From Atopobium sp. (GTDB taxonomy: Bacteria > Actinomycetota > Coriobacteriia > Coriobacteriales > Atopobiaceae), in contig JABZHC010000004.1 in NCBI GenBank assembly GCA_015259035.1, forward strand, positions 1-45,195: a stretch of 45,195 nucleotides of DNA. Direction: 5' to 3'. The position numbers and the translations under genes are program-made. Below are positions 15,904 to 25,084 of this stretch, piece after piece (positions within the stretch are counted from its first letter, which is position 1; each line of letters begins with the position of its first letter). The notes under the pieces are model-generated. The model did not search any database, had not been told where the DNA came from, and saw only the letters and a list, made by a program, of their open reading frames with translations.

Positions 15904-17748
15904 ATGCGCGAGAAGATCGAGGAACTTGTACGTCAAGCCTTGGCAGATGCCCAGGCTGCGGGTGAGTTGCCTGAATTCCAGATTGATGATGTGGGACTTG
16001 AGCGCCCACAGGACTCATCAAATGGAGACTGGTCTTCTACGGTTGCTATGCGTTCTGCAAAGCTAGCACACAAGGCTCCTCGTGATATTGCCGCAGCTCT
16101 TGTGGCAAATATTGCCAAGGACGCTCAGATTGAGCGCGTTGAGGTTGCTGGTCCTGGCTTTGTAAACTTCTATCTGTCAACTGCTGCGGGCAATGAGATT
16201 TTTAATACTGTTCGCGAGCAGGGTGCTGACTTTGGCCGTTCTTCTTTTGGTGCCGGTCAAAAGGTCCAGGTAGAGTACGTTTCTGCAAATCCCGTTGGGC
16301 CTCTGCACATTGGTCATGGCCGTTGGGCGGCGCTTGGAGATTCTCTAAGCCGCATTCTTGCCTTCGCAGGCTATGAGGTTGAGCGCGAGTACTACGTCAA
16401 CGATCATGGCTCTCAGATGGACGTCTTTGGTCACTCCATCTCTAAGCGCTACCTGCAGCTTATTGATATCATGCAGGAGCGCGGCATTGACGCTGATGCA
16501 GCTGCGCAGGTGCTTGCAGAAGACCGCAATGCCTACGTTGCAGATGAAGACGATGCTCATCCAGAGCAACATCCGTTTACTGACGAGTTTATCAACTCTC
16601 TTGGCGGTAACGCATATGCCGGAGACTACATTGTTGACCTGGGTCTTTTCTTCCTTAAAAATGACGGAGAGGTCTGGGCAGACAAGTCCGAAGATGAGCG
16701 CATGATTGAGTTCCGTGAACGCGGCTACAAGATGATGCTTGAGTCCATCAAAAACACCTGCCACAACGCTCGCGCCGACTTTGATGTGTGGTTCTCTGAG
16801 CGTTCTCTCTACGTTAAGGATGACCAAGGTAAAGACGCTGTTGATCGCGCACTTGATGCTCTTGATAAGCTTGGCTACCTCTATCGTTCTGACGAGGGCG
16901 CGCTGTTCTTCCGCTCTACAGATTTTGGTGACGATAAGGACCGTGTACTCATTAAAACAAATGGCGAGTATACCTATTTTGCTTCCGACGTAGCCTATCA
17001 CTGGAATAAGTTCCAGCGTGTTGACCACGTTATTGATATTTGGGGAGCAGATCACCACGGATATATTCAGCGTGTTCGCTCTGCTGCAACAGCTCTTGGT
17101 TACCCAACTCAGTTTGAGGTTTTGCTTGGTCAGCTGGTTAACCTGCTCAGAAACGGTGTTGCTGTCAGAATGTCTAAACGTAAGGGAACTGGTATCCACT
17201 TTGACGAGCTTCTCGCCGAGGTTGGTGTTGATGCAACGCGCTACACTCTTGTTTCAAAGTCTTCCAACCAGATGATTGACTTTGACATTGAGCAGGTAAA
17301 GCGTCAGGACAGCTCTAATCCTGTGTATTACGTTCAGTATGCTCACGCTCGTATTTGTTCTATTTTGCGTCGTGCTGCTGGCGTTGACCTTGCTGAGGCA
17401 AAGGCGCTTGGTATGGACGCTGTTGCAGATAAGGCTATTGGCTCTGAGGTTGATCTTGGGCTGCTCTCTGAAGACGCCGAGCAGGCGCTTGCTCGTAAGC
17501 TCTTTGAGTTCCCAGGTCTTGTTGAGGGTTGTGCTCGCGATAGGGCACCATTCCGCATTACGCATTATATTGAAGAGCTTGCTGGTCAGTTCCATGCATT
17601 CTATACCGTTTGCCAGGTACTTCCTTCTGAAGGACGCCCGCTGGACGCAGAGCTTTCTAAGGCTCGTCTTGCTGCGTGTGATGCAACTCGTCGCGTGCTT
17701 GCAATTGCCCTTGACCTGATTGGTGTTTCTGCTCCTGAGGCAATGTAA
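15904..17748 (+). CDS. argS: Arginyl-tRNA synthetase
   Basis: ArgS charges tRNA-Arg. The 614-residue class Ia enzyme shows an N-terminal Add1 domain (to about 110), VEYVSANPVGPLHIGHGRW with the HIGH box (about 138-141), the long catalytic domain with WGADHHGY, the signature-loop variant RMSKRKGTG (about 422, the SKR form common in ArgS), and the C-terminal helical anticodon domain with YVQYAHARICSI. It is slightly longer than the usual 550-590 residues, with the extra length in the middle region rich in Asp and Glu. The ribosome binding site AAAGGAGA is ideal. A terminator follows at 17777. Confidence 0.97.
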   Translation: MREKIEELVRQALADAQAAGELPEFQIDDVGLERPQDSSNGDWSSTVAMRSAKLAHKAPRDIAAALVANIAKDAQIERVEVAGPGFVNFYLSTAAGNEIFNTVREQGADFGRSSFGAGQKVQVEYVSANPVGPLHIGHGRWAALGDSLSRILAFAGYEVEREYYVNDHGSQMDVFGHSISKRYLQLIDIMQERGIDADAAAQVLAEDRNAYVADEDDAHPEQHPFTDEFINSLGGNAYAGDYIVDLGLFFLKNDGEVWADKSEDERMIEFRERGYKMMLESIKNTCHNARADFDVWFSERSLYVKDDQGKDAVDRALDALDKLGYLYRSDEGALFFRSTDFGDDKDRVLIKTNGEYTYFASDVAYHWNKFQRVDHVIDIWGADHHGYIQRVRSAATALGYPTQFEVLLGQLVNLLRNGVAVRMSKRKGTGIHFDELLAEVGVDATRYTLVSKSSNQMIDFDIEQVKRQDSSNPVYYVQYAHARICSILRRAAGVDLAEAKALGMDAVADKAIGSEVDLGLLSEDAEQALARKLFEFPGLVEGCARDRAPFRITHYIEELAGQFHAFYTVCQVLPSEGRPLDAELSKARLAACDATRRVLAIALDLIGVSAPEAM

Positions 17749-17776
17749 ACGATAGCTAACTATGTTGTTTTGTCAT

Positions 17777-17815
17777 GATACCGTGCAAGTATTGAATACC
17801 TGCACGGTATCTTTA
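17777..17815 (+). terminator. Intrinsic terminator after argS
   Basis: GATACCGTGCA pairs perfectly with TGCACGGTATC around a short AT-rich loop and is followed by TTTAG, a weak U-tract. Confidence 0.75.
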
Positions 17816-18076
17816 GTGAATTTCTCCAGATAATTTACATATTTCTCCGTTATGTAAAAAATTTTTTAATGTATAAAAGAGATAATAAAATTAATATTTA
17901 TTACTTAAATTTAATATTTCAGCATATAAAAGCCTATTTTGATGTCATATAAGCACCATTTTCTAACATATTTCTGACTAACTATTGTTTTGTCCCCATG
18001 TTAACACGTGTTTTTAGGGGTATACTCATTATGCGAGCAAATAGTAAATGGTTCGGGCATAAGAGTGGAGGTCTCT
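17816..18076 (+). promoter_or_regulatory. AT-rich promoter region of the double-MarR gene
   Basis: This is the most AT-rich stretch of the window. It contains an inverted pair TTTACATA / TATGTAAA (17835-17859) and poly-A/T tracts. Near its end are overlapping palindromes TGTTAACA (17999-18006) and AACACGTGTT (18003-18012), just upstream of a good -10, TATACT (18021-18026). Palindromes touching the core promoter suit an autoregulating MarR-type protein, but no binding is shown. I see no gene here. Confidence 0.5.
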
Positions 18077-18757
18077 ATGGAACTTCGCGAGTACATGTCC
18101 ATTCGCAGGTCTTACAACTTGGTTAGAAGAGTGGTGCCTGCTAACAGACGACTCACGTTTGAAGAGTTTGCTATTTTGTGTCGCCTCAATGTGAAGGGCG
18201 CCCCTGTTAAGACTTCAGAAATTGCCGAGTATCAGAGTGCTCTTCGTCCTACGATTACTCATCGTACCTCGCACCTGGCAAGGCTTGGTTTCATCAAGAG
18301 AGATGAAGGCGCCATTGATCGACGCAACGTAGTGTGTATCATCACAGAAAAGGGTGTAGAAGCAGTTGAGGAGCTATCCAAGCTTACCTGTGCTCGTATT
18401 GCACCCGGCCAGGCGCTTTCACGTACTTCGTTTGAGCGCATCGTCATGTATGTTGACGCTATGGGAGCTCTGTATTGCAGGGCAGCAGATATGGTCCTTC
18501 TTGCAATTCTAGATTCTCCTAAAGACGCTCTTTCAATTACAGAGATTGTTGACGCGCTTGGTCTTTTGCAGCCAACGGTTTCTATGTCTCTTACTGCTTT
18601 GGCAGAAAGTGGCCTGGTACAGCGCAAACATGACGATGCTCTTTCAAGAAGAGTAACTATGGTTGAGCTCACGCCTCAAGGCAAGACCTATATCAAAGAA
18701 ATCGTTCAGCAAATTGAAGATATTATTGTTAAAAGAAAGAGCCGTACAGCTGTTTAA
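18077..18757 (+). CDS. Transcriptional regulator with two tandem MarR-like winged-helix domains
   Basis: The 226-residue protein appears to be an internal duplication. The first winged helix (about 24-100) runs LTFEEFAILCRLN, VKTSEIAEYQSALRPTITHR, TSHLARLGFIKR, then the wing and a VVCIITEKGVEAVEEL end. The second (about 132-220) runs ADMVLLAILDSP, LSITEIVDALGLLQPTVSMS, LTALAESGLVQRK, the wing, and VTMVELTPQGKTYIKEI. Each half follows the MarR order helix-turn-helix, wing, terminal helix. MarR proteins normally act as dimers of one such domain. The chosen ATG has GTGGAGGT five bases upstream; an ATG at 18008 would precede the TATACT promoter. Target genes are unknown. Confidence 0.8.
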   Translation: MELREYMSIRRSYNLVRRVVPANRRLTFEEFAILCRLNVKGAPVKTSEIAEYQSALRPTITHRTSHLARLGFIKRDEGAIDRRNVVCIITEKGVEAVEELSKLTCARIAPGQALSRTSFERIVMYVDAMGALYCRAADMVLLAILDSPKDALSITEIVDALGLLQPTVSMSLTALAESGLVQRKHDDALSRRVTMVELTPQGKTYIKEIVQQIEDIIVKRKSRTAV

Positions 18758-18831
18758 ATGATTTATGCAGATTAAAGAAATCTAGAAGGTGGGTTTCTCG
18801 AGGTTTAAGGGTTAGTGGTTATAAATCCCCA

Positions 18832-18896
18832 TTTGCCCGTTTTATGGTGAATTTTATTATTTTTTCATCATAAGGCGGGCATTTTCGTGGTATATT
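18832..18896 (+). promoter_or_regulatory. Hairpin and extended -10 upstream of rho
   Basis: GCCCGTTTTATGGTGAA (18835) pairs with TTCATCATAAGGCGGGC (ending 18880) and is followed by ATTTTCG. This is a terminator-like hairpin that probably ends the regulator transcript. Directly after it, TGGTATATT gives an extended -10 (TATATT at 18891-18896), a likely rho promoter about 100 bases before the start codon. Confidence 0.55.
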
Positions 18897-18998
18897 CCTT
18901 TTGGATTTGCACCTATTTGATTTTGTTTGTTATCCCTTCATCATATTTCTCACGTATTTTTACAGATTATTTTGATGAGCAAACAGAGAGGTTTGTAC

Positions 18999-21104
18999 AT
19001 GTCGGACGAAACATCTTCGGTCCAAAATGATTCTTTAAATGATGTAGAAAATACTCCAGCACCACGTAGACGTGGTAGACCTCGTAAGAGTGAAAATAGT
19101 AATTCAGAAAATTCAACTTCAGAAAATACCAATTCTGAGACAACTGAAGAAAAGGTCTCTAATTCATCCGCTGCTAAGCGTCGTCGCGGTCGTCCAACTA
19201 AAAAAGAGACCGAGGCGCGTCGTGCGGTAGAGGCTGTTGTGGCAGAGGCTATGAACGCAGCAGGCATTACAGAGCCACCAAAGCGCCGTCGTGGCCGTCC
19301 TAGCAAAGAAGAGATGGAAGAGCGTGCTCTTCATGAGCGTGCCCTTGAAGTTGCACAGGCAGAGGTTCTCGCTCAGGTTCAGGCAGGTGGCAAGGTTTCT
19401 TCTGACGTTGTAGACACTGATCGCCTTACCAAGATTGTTCAGGATGCAACTCAACCTTCTGCGGAGGTAACCCCGGCTCCTGCCTTTACTAAAGCAGAGG
19501 CAGAGGGTGCAGCTGGCCAGAATGACAATGCGCCTCAGAAGAACTTTGCTGAAGAGCAGGGTAGTGTTGAGCAGCAGGATGGTGCAGCTCAGGAGCAGGC
19601 TTCTGGTGCAGTAGCAGATTCCGATGCAGCTCCAGCAGAGCGTCCAGGGCGTTCTCGTACGGGTGCAGCACGTCGTCGACATCGTAATGCTGAGCCAAAA
19701 GAAGCGGCTCAGGAGGGCGAGAAGACACAGGAAAACGCACACGCCAACAACCAGGAGCGTCCTTCTCGCGATCGTAGACAGAACAACCAGCGCAACAAGA
19801 ATCGCAAGCAGGGCCAGGCAAGCGAGCCATCGCTTTCAAAAGAGGCTCTGCAAGAGATGAAGCTTTCTGAGCTTCGTGCTAAAGCAACTGAGCTGGGCAT
19901 TGAGTACGCAGGCGTTCATAAGTCTGATTTGATTGAGCTTGTATACGCTGCATCTGCAGCTGCTGAGGGCTTTAAGACTGTTGAGGGTATTCTTCAGATT
20001 AGCAACGAAGGCTACGGCTGGATTCGTACAGGTAATTACATGGAAGGCGATGACGACGCCTTTGTCCACCAGCAGATTATTAGAAATCTTGGTCTGCGCC
20101 CGGGTGATAACGTCTTGGGCATGGTGGGACCTGCTCGCGTAAATAGCAAGTATCCACCACTGCTTAAGGTTACCCAGGTCAACGGTGGGGAAGTTGAGGG
20201 TCTTAAGGACCGTCCTCGCTTCAAAGACCTGACTCCAATTTTCCCAGATCAGCCTCTTACAATGGAGCACGGTAAAGACTCCATTACAGGCCGTGCAATT
20301 GATCTGGTGGCTCCTATTGGTAAGGGTCAGCGTGGTTTGATTGTCTCGCCTCCAAAGGCAGGTAAGACCACCATTTTGAAGCGCATTTGCCAGTCTATTA
20401 CCACCAACAATCCTGAGGTCCACCTCTTCTGCCTCCTGGTAGACGAGCGCCCTGAGGAAGTTACAGACATGGAGCGCTCCATTAAGGGCACCGTTGTTGC
20501 TTCAACTTTTGATATGCCAGCAGAGAATCACACCGTTGTCTCGGAGCTTGTCATTGAGCGAGCAAAGCGTCTGGTTGAGATGGGCCAGGACGTTGTGGTT
20601 ATCCTGGACTCCATCACACGTCTTGCTCGTGCATACAACCTGGCTATTCCCGCTTCTGGTCGTATTCTTTCTGGTGGTGTTGACTCCGCAGCCCTGTATC
20701 CACCAAAGAAGTTCTTGGGTGCAGCTCGAAATATCGAGAACGGCGGCTCGCTCACTATCATTGCGTCTGCCCTGGTAGATACAGGCTCCAAGATGGATGA
20801 GGTTATCTTCGAGGAGTTCAAGGGCACTGGTAACATGGAGCTCAAGCTTGATCGAGACCTGGCAGATCGCCGTATCTTCCCAGCTATTGATCCTGTTTCT
20901 TCTGGTACTCGTAATGAGGATCTGCTTATTAAGCCAGAGCTTCAGCCTATGGTATGGGGCGTTCGCCGTATTCTTGCAGGCTTCAATAACACTGAGCGTG
21001 CAACTACTGCTCTTATCAGTGGTCTTAAGCAGACCGACAATAACCAGGACTTCCTGATTAGATCTGCAAAGAAGGCTGCACAGTCTGACTATCCACAGAA
21101 TTAG
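18999..21104 (+). CDS. rho: Transcription termination factor Rho with AT-hook-bearing N-terminal extension
   Basis: Rho is the ATP-driven hexameric RNA translocase that ends untranslated transcripts. The conserved part begins near residue 284: an N-terminal helical domain (MKLSELRAKATELGIEYAG), the cold-shock RNA-binding domain (EGYGWIRTGNYMEGDDDAFV), Walker A PPKAGKTTI (about 451), Walker B VVVILDSITRLARAYN, and the C-terminal FKGTGNMELKLDRDLADRR. The first ~280 residues are disordered and rich in Ala, Glu, Arg and Asn. They carry three AT-hook-like motifs, RRRGRPRK (about 22), KRRRGRP (about 60) and KRRRGRPSK (about 95). Long insertions of this sort are known in actinobacterial Rho; the triple RGRP is notable. 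ATG at 18999 has AGAGAGG at good spacing; an ATG eight codons earlier does not. Confidence 0.96.
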   Translation: MSDETSSVQNDSLNDVENTPAPRRRGRPRKSENSNSENSTSENTNSETTEEKVSNSSAAKRRRGRPTKKETEARRAVEAVVAEAMNAAGITEPPKRRRGRPSKEEMEERALHERALEVAQAEVLAQVQAGGKVSSDVVDTDRLTKIVQDATQPSAEVTPAPAFTKAEAEGAAGQNDNAPQKNFAEEQGSVEQQDGAAQEQASGAVADSDAAPAERPGRSRTGAARRRHRNAEPKEAAQEGEKTQENAHANNQERPSRDRRQNNQRNKNRKQGQASEPSLSKEALQEMKLSELRAKATELGIEYAGVHKSDLIELVYAASAAAEGFKTVEGILQISNEGYGWIRTGNYMEGDDDAFVHQQIIRNLGLRPGDNVLGMVGPARVNSKYPPLLKVTQVNGGEVEGLKDRPRFKDLTPIFPDQPLTMEHGKDSITGRAIDLVAPIGKGQRGLIVSPPKAGKTTILKRICQSITTNNPEVHLFCLLVDERPEEVTDMERSIKGTVVASTFDMPAENHTVVSELVIERAKRLVEMGQDVVVILDSITRLARAYNLAIPASGRILSGGVDSAALYPPKKFLGAARNIENGGSLTIIASALVDTGSKMDEVIFEEFKGTGNMELKLDRDLADRRIFPAIDPVSSGTRNEDLLIKPELQPMVWGVRRILAGFNNTERATTALISGLKQTDNNQDFLIRSAKKAAQSDYPQN

Positions 21105-21123
21105 TCAGATTTAAAGATGACGC

Positions 21124-21165
21124 AAGAAGTGCTTTCCAATCTATGTTGGGAGGCACTTCTTTTTT
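21124..21165 (+). terminator. Intrinsic terminator after rho
   Basis: AAGAAGTGC pairs with GCACTTCTT, with further pairing inside, followed by TTTTTT. A TTCTCGCCA word (minus-strand TGGCGAGAA) overlaps the end of the U-tract. Confidence 0.88.
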
Positions 21166-21401
21166 CTCGCCATTTTGTTGAATAACTGCCAAAGAATTAT
21201 GAAAAAGTTTTAAAGACGCTGTAAAAAATAACGAATTACGCTATAGTCATTTCTAACAGCACAATTATGTGTTGCAGCGGATTATACAAAGATGAAATGA
21301 AGCCCACCCGTTGCTCACGTCGCCCGTATTGGGTTTAGTAGCATATGCAAATTTAGCGTGTGTCTTCATACATCTTCTTAGCGTTTGTAGGGGGAGTTTG
21401 T

Positions 21402-22805
21402 ATGACAGAAGGTAGGAATCCGGCAGTAGTCGCCGGCCTGCTCAGTGGACTGGTTCTGGTAGCAGAGCCAGCATCTGCGTATGCCCTTACCGCTAATGAA
21501 ATTCGTCAAACGCCTCTTGGTGCAATCTTTACCGGTATCGGAGTGGGACTTGCTGCGGTTGCAGTCATTTCTGGTGCGGCCTTGGTAGTTTCTCGCTCGG
21601 TAAATCGTGGCGAGAAAATCGATGAGGTAGAAGCAAAGAGCCAGTCAGCTGCAACGTTCCAGAGCTCAGATGAGGCTCTATCTTCAAAGCAGGTCTCAGC
21701 TGCATCGAACTTCTCGCCAGAAGAGAGCATTGTGATTCCGCTGGACTCTTCAAGGCGCTCGATTGCTGCGTACAAGCCAAAGCACATGAGGGCTTCTCAG
21801 TGGGACATGACTGGTTCCATCCGTGTTCAGTCTACCGAGCTGCCTGTCCAGCCTGCCGAGTCACCTGCAAAGAAGGCGCAGGTTGTAAGTACGACTGCTG
21901 AGGGTGTTCTTCCCGTTCGTGCAAAGAAGGCTCCTGCGCACTCTACAAACGACTACGCGCAGATTGCAGAGAACTACACCAAGCTTTTAAGCTGGCGTGA
22001 GCGTACCGTTGCGCGTGCAAAGGGTGCTGCTGCGGTACTTCTTGAGCGCTTAGGGCAAGATCCTATGGACGGCCTGCCTATTATCGAACGTGCTGACGGA
22101 ACAGTTGGTGACGTTGGTACAGCTTGGTGGACTAAGGCTGTGGGCGAAGAGTCCATTACGCGCGATTTTGGTATTGCCGAGATTGGTGCCGAGGCTATTC
22201 CTGAAGACTTCACCAATCATGCCGCTGATATTTCCAGTCGCATTTCTTACGTTGACCAGGGAGTCTTCCCTGAGAAGCGTACGATTGACGAGCTTGAGCA
22301 TGCTGATGATTGGACGCTCGCGCTTGCTGCAATGGACGAGCATCTAGCTCGCCATGATCAGCAGCAGATGCGCAAGTATCATCCAGTGCAGCTGCCGCTC
22401 ATTGGTCAGGTCACTGCTGAGGCTGAAGTTGCAAGCTCGGTGGAGTTGTCGGGTGCAAAACCTGCTGCGTCTCACAAGGTTGCCGCAGCTCAGATTCGTC
22501 CTTCTCGCGAGCCAAACTACGCTGGTGTGGTTGCACAATCAACCGCAATGCCGCTGGTCAAGGCTACAAACGATACGTCATCGCATGTTCAGGACATCTT
22601 TGACGCGGTTGAGCGCGAGATGGCAGCTGAGCTTCAGGCGGCTGACGAGAGACCAACGCGCGAGCTGCTTCGCCTTATTGAGGGTGGCACCAGCAAGATG
22701 AAGAAGATTTCTTCGCTTGATCTTGGCGAGAAGACCAGCGCAGACAAGGCCTCTTACAAGCCTCGTCACTTTGCTGGTGAGCTTCCGCTGGTACGTGAGG
22801 CGTAA
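21402..22805 (+). CDS. Unrecognised membrane-associated protein
   Basis: I do not recognise a family. The 467-residue protein starts with a hydrophobic segment ending ASAYA (about 8-28) that resembles a signal peptide. A second hydrophobic stretch follows (about 41-63, GAIFTGIGVGLAAVAVISGA), then SRSVNRGEK. The remaining ~400 residues are hydrophilic, Ala/Ser/Glu-rich, and contain the basic K-P-K-H / K-P-R-H elements AAYKPKHMRASQWD (about 125) and ASYKPRHFAGELP near the C-terminus. Both are preceded by Ser-rich stretches, so they may be repeated short linear motifs. ATG at 21402 has TAGGGGGAG six bases upstream. It is monocistronic, with about 300 bases of upstream DNA containing a TATAGT (21242). 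Confidence 0.7.
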   Translation: MTEGRNPAVVAGLLSGLVLVAEPASAYALTANEIRQTPLGAIFTGIGVGLAAVAVISGAALVVSRSVNRGEKIDEVEAKSQSAATFQSSDEALSSKQVSAASNFSPEESIVIPLDSSRRSIAAYKPKHMRASQWDMTGSIRVQSTELPVQPAESPAKKAQVVSTTAEGVLPVRAKKAPAHSTNDYAQIAENYTKLLSWRERTVARAKGAAAVLLERLGQDPMDGLPIIERADGTVGDVGTAWWTKAVGEESITRDFGIAEIGAEAIPEDFTNHAADISSRISYVDQGVFPEKRTIDELEHADDWTLALAAMDEHLARHDQQQMRKYHPVQLPLIGQVTAEAEVASSVELSGAKPAASHKVAAAQIRPSREPNYAGVVAQSTAMPLVKATNDTSSHVQDIFDAVEREMAAELQAADERPTRELLRLIEGGTSKMKKISSLDLGEKTSADKASYKPRHFAGELPLVREA

Positions 22806-23004
22806 GTAGCTCACGTAGGCTAGCTGCGGGTAGTCAGAAGACAACCTCGCAACCGTCGCGAAAAGCTGGAGCTCGTAGAAACATCCGGTTTCTCTAAAAT
22901 TATTTCAAGTTAGATAACATTTTTTGGCTGTGGTTCTTTTTTAAGGGCTGCAGCCATATTGTGTTGTGTCACATATTCAACGCTATGGAGAAAAGGAGAT
23001 GAAT

Positions 23005-24186
23005 ATGGCACATAAGCTAACGCGACGACGCTTTTTGGAGGTGGCCGGGACCATTGCGGGGTCGTTTGCTCTAGCAGGTTGTTCGCCAAAGAACCAAGAC
23101 CCTAACTCCATTTACGTTGGCGTGATGGGTCCATTTACCGGCGACGTTGCTCAGTATGGTCTTGCTGTACGTAGTGGCGTTCTTCTGTACCTCAAGGAGT
23201 TCAACAAGAAGGGTGGCGTTAACGGACGCCAGATTGTCTCTATTGTTGAGGACGAGAAGGGCGATTCAACCGAAGCTATTCTTGTCTACAACAAGCTTCT
23301 TGATGAGAATGTCTGCGCAATTCTGGGTGACGTTACCTCAACGCCAACCATTGCACTGGCACAGAAATCGGTACTGGACAACATTCCTTGCGTAACGGCA
23401 TCTGCAACAGCAGAAGACGTTGTTGCTCACGGCAATAACATGTTCCGCGCTACTGTCACCGACCCATTCCAGGGCGTTGTTCTTGCAGAGTTTGCTAAAA
23501 AGCAAGGCTATCAGCGTGTAGGAACCATCTTTAACTCTGGTGGCGATTACGAGATTGGCGTAAACAACGCATTTGTCCAGAGGGCTCGTGAGTTGGGCAT
23601 TGAGGTTGTATCCCAGCAGGGCTATCCAACGGGAGCTGTTGACTTTAACGCCCAGCTCACCAGCATTATTGGACTGGATCCTGACGCCATTTTGGCTCCA
23701 AACTATTACCAGGATAATGGCAAGATTGTGACGCAGGCTCGTCAGCTTGGCTGCAAAAAGCCTTTTATGGGCGCAGATGGTTGGGCAGGCATCATTGGCG
23801 GCGAGCAGGATTATGCTTCTGCGGCTGACCTTGAAGGATGCTTCTATTGCTCTGCCTTTGTTGCTTCAAACCCAGATGAAAAAGTTCAGCATTTTGTTAA
23901 GGCTTATACCGAGGAATACGGTGAGGCTCCAACTAACTTCTGCTCTTTGGGCTATGACGCAGCAATGATTCTTTGCTCCGCTCTTAAGACTGTCGAGAAA
24001 CGCGGTTATACCTACAACTCTAATGAGTATAGGCAGGCAATTATTGACGCTATTGCATCTGGTGTGGTCGAAGGTGTTACTGGAACCCTTTCATATCAGG
24101 GAACAGGTGACCCAGTGAAGTCCACCTTGATTATTACCTTTAAAGATGGCAAAGAGTCCATCTATGACACGATCAATCCTTCATAG
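23005..24186 (+). CDS. livJ: Branched-chain amino acid ABC transporter substrate-binding lipoprotein
   Basis: This is the extracytoplasmic receptor that captures branched-chain amino acids for LivHMGF. The 393-residue protein begins with a Tat-like twin-arginine signal (TRRRFLEVAG, residues 6-15) and a lipobox LAGC with Cys26, so it should be exported and lipidated. The mature part has the periplasmic-binding type I fold: IYVGVMGPFTGDVAQYG, KGGVNGRQI, GDVTSTPTIA, FRATVTDPFQG and GTLSYQGTGDP. ATG at 23005 has AAAAGGAG six bases upstream; an overlapping ATG at 22999 is too close to it. It heads a five-gene livJHMGF operon. Confidence 0.92.
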   Translation: MAHKLTRRRFLEVAGTIAGSFALAGCSPKNQDPNSIYVGVMGPFTGDVAQYGLAVRSGVLLYLKEFNKKGGVNGRQIVSIVEDEKGDSTEAILVYNKLLDENVCAILGDVTSTPTIALAQKSVLDNIPCVTASATAEDVVAHGNNMFRATVTDPFQGVVLAEFAKKQGYQRVGTIFNSGGDYEIGVNNAFVQRARELGIEVVSQQGYPTGAVDFNAQLTSIIGLDPDAILAPNYYQDNGKIVTQARQLGCKKPFMGADGWAGIIGGEQDYASAADLEGCFYCSAFVASNPDEKVQHFVKAYTEEYGEAPTNFCSLGYDAAMILCSALKTVEKRGYTYNSNEYRQAIIDAIASGVVEGVTGTLSYQGTGDPVKSTLIITFKDGKESIYDTINPS

Positions 24187-24201
24187 AAAAGAGAACCTCA
24201 G

Positions 24202-25074
24202 ATGTTTTTGACTCAGGTGCTCAATGGACTTCAATTGGGCAGTATTTACGCACTGGTGGCGCTTGGTTACACAATGGTGTACGGCATCATCTTGCTTCTT
24301 AACTTTGCACATGGTGACATCATCATGTTTGGTTCATACGTTGCTTGGATTGCGCTTGTTCAGTTAGGACTCAATCCTGCAATCGCCGTTCTTCTCGCCA
24401 TTTTTGGCTGCGTTTTGCTGGGCGTTCTTATCGACAAGGTTGCCTATGCACCACTCAGAGAAGCTCCAAGGCTTTCTATTCTGATTACCGCAATTGGTGT
24501 TTCTTACCTGCTTGAAAATGGAGTTCAGCTACTTCTTGGTGCTGACGCTAAGGTTGTTCCAAGCATCATTGACCTGGGAACTGTTCAGGTATTTGGTTCG
24601 ACGCTCTCCGGCACGGCGCTTTTGACTGTTGCCGTTACTATTGTGGCAACCGTTGTTCTGACCCTTTTGGTTCAGAAGACTCGTCTTGGTAAGGCAATGC
24701 GTGCCGTTTCTGAGGATATGGGCGCTGCTCGTCTGATGGGCGTCAACGTCAATAGCACTATTAGCTTTACCTTTGCAGTTGGTTCCGCTCTGGCAGGCAT
24801 TGCAGCTATTCTGTACTCCATGGCATACCAGCAGGTTTCTCCTACCATGGGCGTCATGCTGGGCACCAAGGCTTTTGTTGCAGCAGTTCTTGGCGGCATT
24901 GGCTCCATTCCTGGCGCTGTTATTGGCGGCCTTATTGTTGGCTTCTCCGAGGTCTTTGTTGCTGCCTTTGGCCTGTCTGTCTGGCAGGATGCTGTAGTCT
25001 TCTTACTCTTGATTCTTGTTCTTGTTGTGAAACCAACTGGCCTGCTTGGCCGACCAGTTACCGAGAAAGTGTAA
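24202..25074 (+). CDS. livH: Branched-chain amino acid ABC transporter permease LivH
   Basis: The 290-residue inner-membrane permease has about eight hydrophobic segments and the LivH signature GLQLGSIYALVALGYTMVYG at its start. LLNFAHGDIIMFGSY and the coupling-helix region MRAVSEDMGAARLMGVNVN follow. The C-terminus runs KAFVAAVLGGIGSIPGAVIGG. It pairs with LivM to form the translocation path. It starts 15 bases after livJ and ends ten bases before the livM start. Confidence 0.94.
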   Translation: MFLTQVLNGLQLGSIYALVALGYTMVYGIILLLNFAHGDIIMFGSYVAWIALVQLGLNPAIAVLLAIFGCVLLGVLIDKVAYAPLREAPRLSILITAIGVSYLLENGVQLLLGADAKVVPSIIDLGTVQVFGSTLSGTALLTVAVTIVATVVLTLLVQKTRLGKAMRAVSEDMGAARLMGVNVNSTISFTFAVGSALAGIAAILYSMAYQQVSPTMGVMLGTKAFVAAVLGGIGSIPGAVIGGLIVGFSEVFVAAFGLSVWQDAVVFLLLILVLVVKPTGLLGRPVTEKV

Positions 25075-25084
25075 GGAGGCTCAC

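Noticed and set aside
18008..18076. Longer N-terminus for the double-MarR regulator
   Set aside because: The ATG at 18008 lies upstream of the TATACT promoter element, while ATG 18077 has a strong ribosome binding site.
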